A stretch of DNA of 24,734 nucleotides from Priapulus caudatus (taxonomy: Eukaryota; Priapulida; Priapulimorpha; Priapulimorphida; Priapulidae), in NCBI RefSeq assembly GCF_000485595.1, contig NW_014577264.1, positions 238,566-263,299 on the forward strand. Reading direction: 5' to 3'. Every line of letters starts with the position of its first letter. The stretch's first letter is position 1. The position numbers and the translations under genes are program-made. The notes below the pieces were generated by a model. That model made no database searches. It saw only the letters and a program-made list of their open reading frames with translations, and was not told the DNA's origin. Below, one piece after another: positions 19,421-24,734 of this stretch.

Positions 19421-21760
19421 AAACTATCCAGATCCAGATAGCACTTGGATACAGGTACTTCTTAGATTGGGGGTGGTCCATCAATACTTGAAAAGGGCGA
19501 TGACTTTACACCAAACATTATACCAGTCATGTGATATATGTCTGGTGGGCGACTTCCATCCATATTCCTCTACAGAAAGCGTTCTAAATCTCGGTTTCTT
19601 TCATTTATTATTATCTGAAGGAACGTTTTCTCTATATCTGCTACTACAGTTATCTGATGAATGCGAAACGTCAACAATATTCGGAGAAGATCCGGTTGCA
19701 GTGCAGGGCCCGCCAACAATGTGTCGGTTAAGGATGCACCTGGGCCCTTTGCAAAGCCATTGAACACTACCCGTAACTTTGTAGTTGCTTTGTCATTCCG
19801 TATAACTGGATGATGTGGTAAATACCAGATGCGTTTCACCATCCATTTCGCCCTCTTCAACTCTTTCTGCTCGGCCATTGCTAATAAGATCCTCATATAT
19901 TTTAGCAAGCTCATCATTCTCACTCAACCGCCATTCAAGGCTTAATAATGGTTTCTCAGCTTGTGACTTATTTTACTGTAAAGTACGGCCTCTCCACTCA
20001 GGATGAAATATCAGGCCTGTCTCATAGCTGTTTCCCGCCATGCGCATTTTTACGGTGTTGGATCTAATGCCTTATTCGCCAATAAATTCGGGTTGAGATT
20101 TTCCTGAGGCAGGATACCTATGTGCTCTAACTCCCAGTATTCTTTCCGCAATTGCATCTGAATTGTCCAACTCGAGTGATATTTTGTTCACTTGTGCCTT
20201 CTCACCTGGTCTTAGTGACCTCCCTGATGAATGTAAACCATATAAAATCCATCCAACGTGGCTTCTTTGCGCTACTGGCGTACCTCTTGGTCATTTTATA
20301 ATGGTGCCCATTATGATGTTAAGTGTATCCTCAATACCAAGCTTGACATCCACCTCCTAGTCTTCACTCCGTGGATGTGTATCTACCATTTCCAGGGCTT
20401 GTAAATGTGTAAACTTTGCAATATCTATCACTGACCTGCTTAAGGCCGCACATGGTTTCTCTATAACGTGTGCAACTATTTCAAATGTTTCTCCCTTCCA
20501 CTTTGGTAGGGCACTTGATAAGTGGAACCTCGCCTTTGTTTTTATTCTCATCACTTGGCCTCCGGCAAGTGTAAACTCTCCTATCTCGTGTGTTCCTTTC
20601 AGGTTCAGCCTCTTGGCTAACCCTTTGCTGATAAATGTCAGGCCACTCCCAGAGTCAAACAACACCCGCGCTGTGGTTACCATTGTTTTGGATTCGACCT
20701 TAGTCATTGCACTTTGCATCAACGTTTCACTTGAGCGCGTTAAAGCCTTGACTAGCCCAACTGAAGACGTGAGACCTCTCCCTTGCCTGTCTGTCTCTTC
20801 AGCTTGCAGTGCGTCAAACGAGTTGTTTTCCACGGTAAGTGTGTCTTCTCTGCTGCCTCTTCTTTCAAAATGCAATAATACATGGTGATGCCGATTGCAT
20901 CTATGTCATTGCTTGGATGTTGAGTGTTGAAGTTCAACTCAACAAAATGCCCCCCTCTCAGACACTTAAAGCATAACCTCCCATCTTTTACCTTGGCAAG
21001 TCTCTGTTCAACCTCCATGTCCTTGACGTTATAACACCTCGCCGATTGATGAGTACCCTCACAAAAGACACATGTATCTTTGAGCTTTGCTTCGTACCTT
21101 CTCTTCGTGACATTGAGCGCGTAACCACTATATCTTCTCTGGTCTTTAGCTGTTTTCTCTTATCTTGATCTCCTTTTTCATTCACACTGTCCGTTCGCCT
21201 AGCTACTTGTATTGTTTCTTGTAACTACAATAATAATTTGTCGAATTCCACCGGTAAATTTACGTTTTCACCGCCTCCTCTCTGTTCCTTCTTCATTCTT
21301 TTAGCATCCCATCTGGGAAGTAATACTTTTGGCAGTTTTGGACAGAGTAGTGCTGTCATCAACCAACTACAGTGTTTCAGATGCGTCTCTTCCTTAACAA
21401 TATAATTGCAATTCGCCAACAACTTGTTATAATACATAGTCTTGCACCGACAGCGTCGCAACTTGTTTGCTTTCGCCTATTTCTAACACCGCTTTTTTCA
21501 TACGTGCTAATGTATCACCATACTTGTTGTCTAAGGCCTCAATGATGTCTTCAAACGATGGTTCTTTTAGCGATAGTATTGTTTTTTTGCGATTCACCAT
21601 CAAACAATGAGATGATGAAGTGTGCCTTTTCCACTTCACTGTAACCTGGATTTTTTATTTCAGCCTTAACTAACCCCCTCCACTTGTCGAATGTATCTGG
21701 ATCACCCTTAAATATTGGAATCCTGATATACTGTTTCCTGTACGTTAAAGTTTTCAATAT
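19420..21760 (-). pseudogene. BEL/Pao retrotransposon gag-pol, truncated in RT
   Basis: Minus strand from 21,760 downward. Gag begins near RIPIFKGDPDTFDKWRGLVK and VEKAHFIISLFDG, with FEDIIEALDNKYGD next. A degenerate zinc knuckle follows at about 20,960 (RLCFKCLRGGHF, last Cys missing). The aspartic protease has VLFDSGSGLTFISKGLAKRL (about 20,650, catalytic DSG). A linker has GTPVAQRSHVGWILYGL (about 20,270). RT shows WYLPHHPVIRNDKATTKLRV (about 19,815) and VVADIEKTFLQI (about 19,630, first catalytic Asp). After a stop replacing Trp at 19,570 the frame continues with FGVKSSPF (about 19,500). Similarity ends at about 19,441. The second half of RT, RNase H, integrase and 3' LTR are absent. Several frameshifts occur between gag, protease and RT. 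Strongly recognisable but not functional as read. Confidence 0.9.
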
Positions 21761-22392
21761 TTGCTAGAGTTGTCCCCCTGCGATACCAGCATTTATCCCT
21801 CTTACTGCTTCTTTTGAAAATGCAGCTATTTGTTGATGCGCTACACTGACCTTGCTGTCCCCGCTTGCTTCTGAACTGTGATGACTGCTTGTTACTGCAG
21901 GCCTCAACTATTTGCTTTCAACGCATTGCACTCTTGAATTTACTATCACATACTGTTCTCTATATTTTCATAAATTTTATTTATGTTACTACATGCTCTT
22001 TGGTCTACCAGATACACGTCTAGCTCAAACACATATTTGCTCCCAAATGAGACATCTATCTATCTATCTATCTTCTAAGACTTTAGTACATCTCACAGTT
22101 TTCCAGTGAGTGTTTTAACATAAGTTATTTTGTACAAAATTGCTCTGGCGCCAACTTTAATCCATTGCGAACATACATGCCCTATGAGCATGCGCACTCG
22201 TTAGATCAGGAAAATACGACGAACTTGAAAGTGTAAACAGTTACGCGGCTACCTATACCACGTGACGGGGCGTGACTCACGAAGATGTTCAGGATCTGAC
22301 AGTTCATGCAGCTGTGTGGTCACAGGGGAAATCCCCAGTTTCAATCAGCCTGCAGACTGACATTTTTATTTTTGGCCCCATTTTACTAGTAT
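21445..22392 (-). mobile_element. BEL/Pao 5' leader/LTR plus gag start (second copy)
   Basis: Matches 9195-10,140. The noncoding part (about 21,760-22,392) includes TTGGCGCCAGAGC near 22,150. Its TGG start suits a tRNA primer-binding site, and an (ATCT)n run is at about 22,055-22,071. If that site is real, the LTR would be about 22,155-22,392. No TG...CA ends could be fixed because no second LTR is present. Confidence 0.7.
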
Positions 22393-23280
22393 AGTCGGTT
22401 TGCCGGCCCTATATGTCCTATATGGGACCCTGCAATGTTAATTACTCTAAACTTTTTTCATGGAAATGTGTTCTATATAGTTAGAAGAGCTGATTTAGCT
22501 TGGTTGCTACCTGTGCATCGTTGAGCATTTCTTGGAATTCAAGATGGCCGCCGCCGTTCATCTTCGATTTTGGTCAATTTACAATTTGTGATCTCGATGC
22601 CCTAGAGTGTCATGCAATACCTCTTTTTAGGGGGTTTCGAAGGCAGGGAATCCATTTCTGGAGGGTTACAGCCGCAAACCGTATAATGGCGTATTGAGCA
22701 GCGTTTAGGAGAATTGGTATATAAAAATGGTATTGGCATGTTGATACTGCACGGTGATTTTGATACTGTGCGGTGTATGATTTGAATCGTCGAGCGCAGC
22801 CTTTTTATAGGCTACGACACGTGATCGTCGGCGATACGCATGCGCGCGCTATGCACAAGTTAGACTATCATTGGCATAAGTTGTGAACGCCGGCAACACG
22901 CTAAGCATTCGTTGGTAATAGTTATCTTATAAGTTATAAATGATATGACCTGAATAATTCCTTATGATAACAAGTCGTATGATAATATAGTAACTCACTA
23001 AGTTATGCCGAATCTAGTAAGCTTGATCTAAAGTCAAACAAAAGTTCAACCCGCACTTCGCAAACAGTGAAGGTGAAGCCCCCAATCAATCAACATGAAC
23101 ACAAACTCACGAGCACATAAAAACTGTGATAACTATACCTATGAGTTTGCGTGTGAAATAAAATATATTATTAATAAAGCTGTGTCTTATTGCGAGTTCT
23201 CGTTTCGCGCACAATCAGCCAACCCACAATACTAAAATTTCAACAATTTGTTGACAAGTTCTAGCCCCCCCTAATTTCAA
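22393..23280. other. AT-rich noncoding
   Basis: Flank beyond the BEL 5' end. No gene recognised. It carries the motif at 22,540. Confidence 0.55.
22540..22555 (+). promoter_or_regulatory. YY1-like CAAGATGGC motif
   Basis: CAAGATGGCCGCCGCC matches the YY1 core common at animal promoters and in some retroelement leaders. Nothing downstream shows a gene. Confidence 0.3.
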
Positions 23281-23402
23281 CCCCTAATGGGTTGCGTGGT
23301 GTAATATTAATGCGCGTGTGGGTTGTGTCTGAGTTCCGTGTGCGAGGTGTTGGAACGAGATACGTGGTGAGTGATTTAAGCGTCATAAACATTCAAGGGA
23401 AC

Positions 23403-23515
23403 AATTGCGTGTGAGTTGCGCACTGAACTTATGATCTCCCAATATCTGCGACGGACACCTCTGCGTACGATTGCGTGCGATTGCGTGTGAGTTGCGTGCA
23501 GAACTTACGTGATTG
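23403..23515. repeat. Two-copy TTGCGTGTGAGTTGCG direct repeat
   Basis: ATTGCGTGTGAGTTGCGCAC followed by GAACTTA-like text at about 23,404 recurs at 23,480. A third partial unit (ATTGCTTTGAGTTGCG) starts at about 23,512. A diverged inverted copy lies at 24,700-24,719 (17 of 20 matching). Confidence 0.6.
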
Positions 23516-23529
23516 CTTTGAGTTGCGTT

Positions 23530-24734
23530 CACCTTACAAGACTTCTGCCGAGCTATGAAGATCTACTGCCCGTTCTTGTAAAACCGAAGCGTACTGAACC
23601 ATAGGAATCGATGAATCGACTAATTTAATCGTAGTGAGAAGTGAATGTTCGTAGTTTCATATCTGTGGTAAACGAAAACAATACGGCTTAGCACCATTCA
23701 AAGAAAAGTAAAAAAAGTTGTAGATCGATAGAATCATCACGATTGTACTACTACTAAGGTAAAAGCATTATAGGCATATGAATTGCAATTGATATATTTT
23801 GTAATAATTTTTCAGGGGAAAATTTATAATACATTCCGGTTATACCATCCATGGCAAATAGTTTGGCGCCATTAAACGCTTGGTAAATACAACCTTGTAA
23901 TATAAAACCTGTAATAACGGTAAATCTGCATGTCGGGAGTACTTGAGTCACACCTCACGAGAGTGGTTTACGAGCGAAGTGCTACGATGATAGCAAATGT
24001 TGAATGGCCAAAGATTATGATAGCTTAACTAGGTGCCAGGGTTCACCAGGGGCAACCTGTACTTGGTGTTTTGGCTTGGTGAGCGAGGACCGAGTGTCAG
24101 TATCCGATGTATCAGGTCTGTTTCAATTCGCCATTCAATGGCTCGAGACTTGGCAAAAATGAATTTCGATGAGTCTTTAATGCATCCTTGTCCTCGGTTC
24201 CGGAGCTCCAGCACAGTAAATAGGCCGTGGTCGTACGAGAGGCGCAAATAATACAGTCATAAAACGTGCCGTCGGTGTCTAATGCTAATCGTTGTGTCTC
24301 AGCAACAGTTTCTCAAACATGACAAAGACATCAATGTATTGTTAGTTGGTGTGCTACACTTGACCAATTTAAACTGGATGACAAAATTCTAAAACAATAA
24401 CAGCAGAGCAGGTAATCAACATGTGCTCAAAAGTTACAAGGTCGTGAGGTGCACTCAATCGCCACAACGCCACTCTGACTCAACGTTTCATTAAAAACGT
24501 TACGATCTTTACGAAAAGGCCAACTATTTATAACATTTCTTCAAACGAGGCATGGCCGCTGATAATTAAAATCAATGACAAAATGTCCCAAGCACGGAAG
24601 AAATGAAGATTCTGGCCATCCCAGGGATAACCCCGTTACTCAATCTCATGTAACGAAGATAACGGTCGACAAGGTGTAGACACAATTAATGCGCATGTAG
24701 TACGCAACTAACACGCAACTCAACCAGACTTAAT
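23530..24734. other. AT-rich noncoding to window end
   Basis: No recognised gene. Position 24,029-24,251 is open on both strands for 72 codons without any family feature. The inverted short repeat is near the end. Confidence 0.5.

Noticed and set aside
22055-22071. (ATCT)n run as a CRISPR or functional array
   Set aside because: A simple tetranucleotide within the BEL leader, shorter and imperfect in the other copy; no spacers.
24029-24251. 72-codon frames open on both strands
   Set aside because: No recognisable motif, splice context or neighbouring exon; likely chance.

Overview
The window looks like repeat-rich nuclear DNA from an invertebrate animal, most likely marine. There are no prokaryotic gene arrangements. 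Coding matter is almost entirely eroded transposable elements of families typical of animal genomes: BEL/Pao, jockey-like and CR1/L2-like retrotransposons, and an XPG-nuclease DNA-transposon-like family. These sit among AT-rich noncoding DNA, microsatellites and one decayed C2H2 zinc-finger array. CpG is not strongly depleted. I cannot name the species. The duplicated segments differ mainly by one-base indels, and there is a 25-N gap, so part of the 'decay' may be uncorrected long-read error.

Left part (1-11,350): a nested pile of elements. A minus-strand N-terminal fragment of a large transposase-like gene ('family A', 1-690) abuts a plus-strand gene of a divergent paralogous family ('family B', 1143-3612). 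Next come a short tandem duplication and a minus-strand jockey-like LINE (3945-5290). An unassigned, possibly LTR-element-related stretch follows (5291-6130). Then come a BEL/Pao reverse transcriptase/RNase H piece (6130-6960, minus), a local duplicate of part of it, and a plus-strand LINE RT tail (7145-7455). The main body of family A (9195-7455, minus) is next, then a BEL/Pao leader/gag fragment (9195-10,140, minus) and the N gap. The last item is a second copy of the family A N-terminal fragment (10,171-10,900, minus). The fragments on the two sides of the BEL piece are adjacent in the protein, so the BEL piece interrupts family A.

Middle (11,350-19,400): mostly noncoding. It holds a GC-rich patch, AT microsatellites, two minisatellites, an AT palindrome and a consensus CRE. 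It also holds a minus-strand degenerate C2H2 zinc-finger array (15,350-16,000), a probable interspersed repeat, and a strange CCGG-rich island containing a 36-bp palindrome (17,037-17,760).

Right part (19,420-22,392, minus): a longer BEL/Pao copy with leader, gag, zinc knuckle, aspartic protease and the first half of RT, all broken by frameshifts and stops. From there to 24,734 I see only AT-rich DNA, a YY1-like motif and some diverged short repeats.

The most interesting item is the A/B gene family. It has FEN1/XPG-like acidic motifs in the right order and a hairpin-like 'GCDT..GKGKK' segment. Family B also keeps a C-terminal tesmin/CXC-like cysteine cluster. The architecture recalls Academ-type DNA transposons. 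Two divergent lineages in opposite orientations lie within 9 kb, each with few lesions relative to its length.
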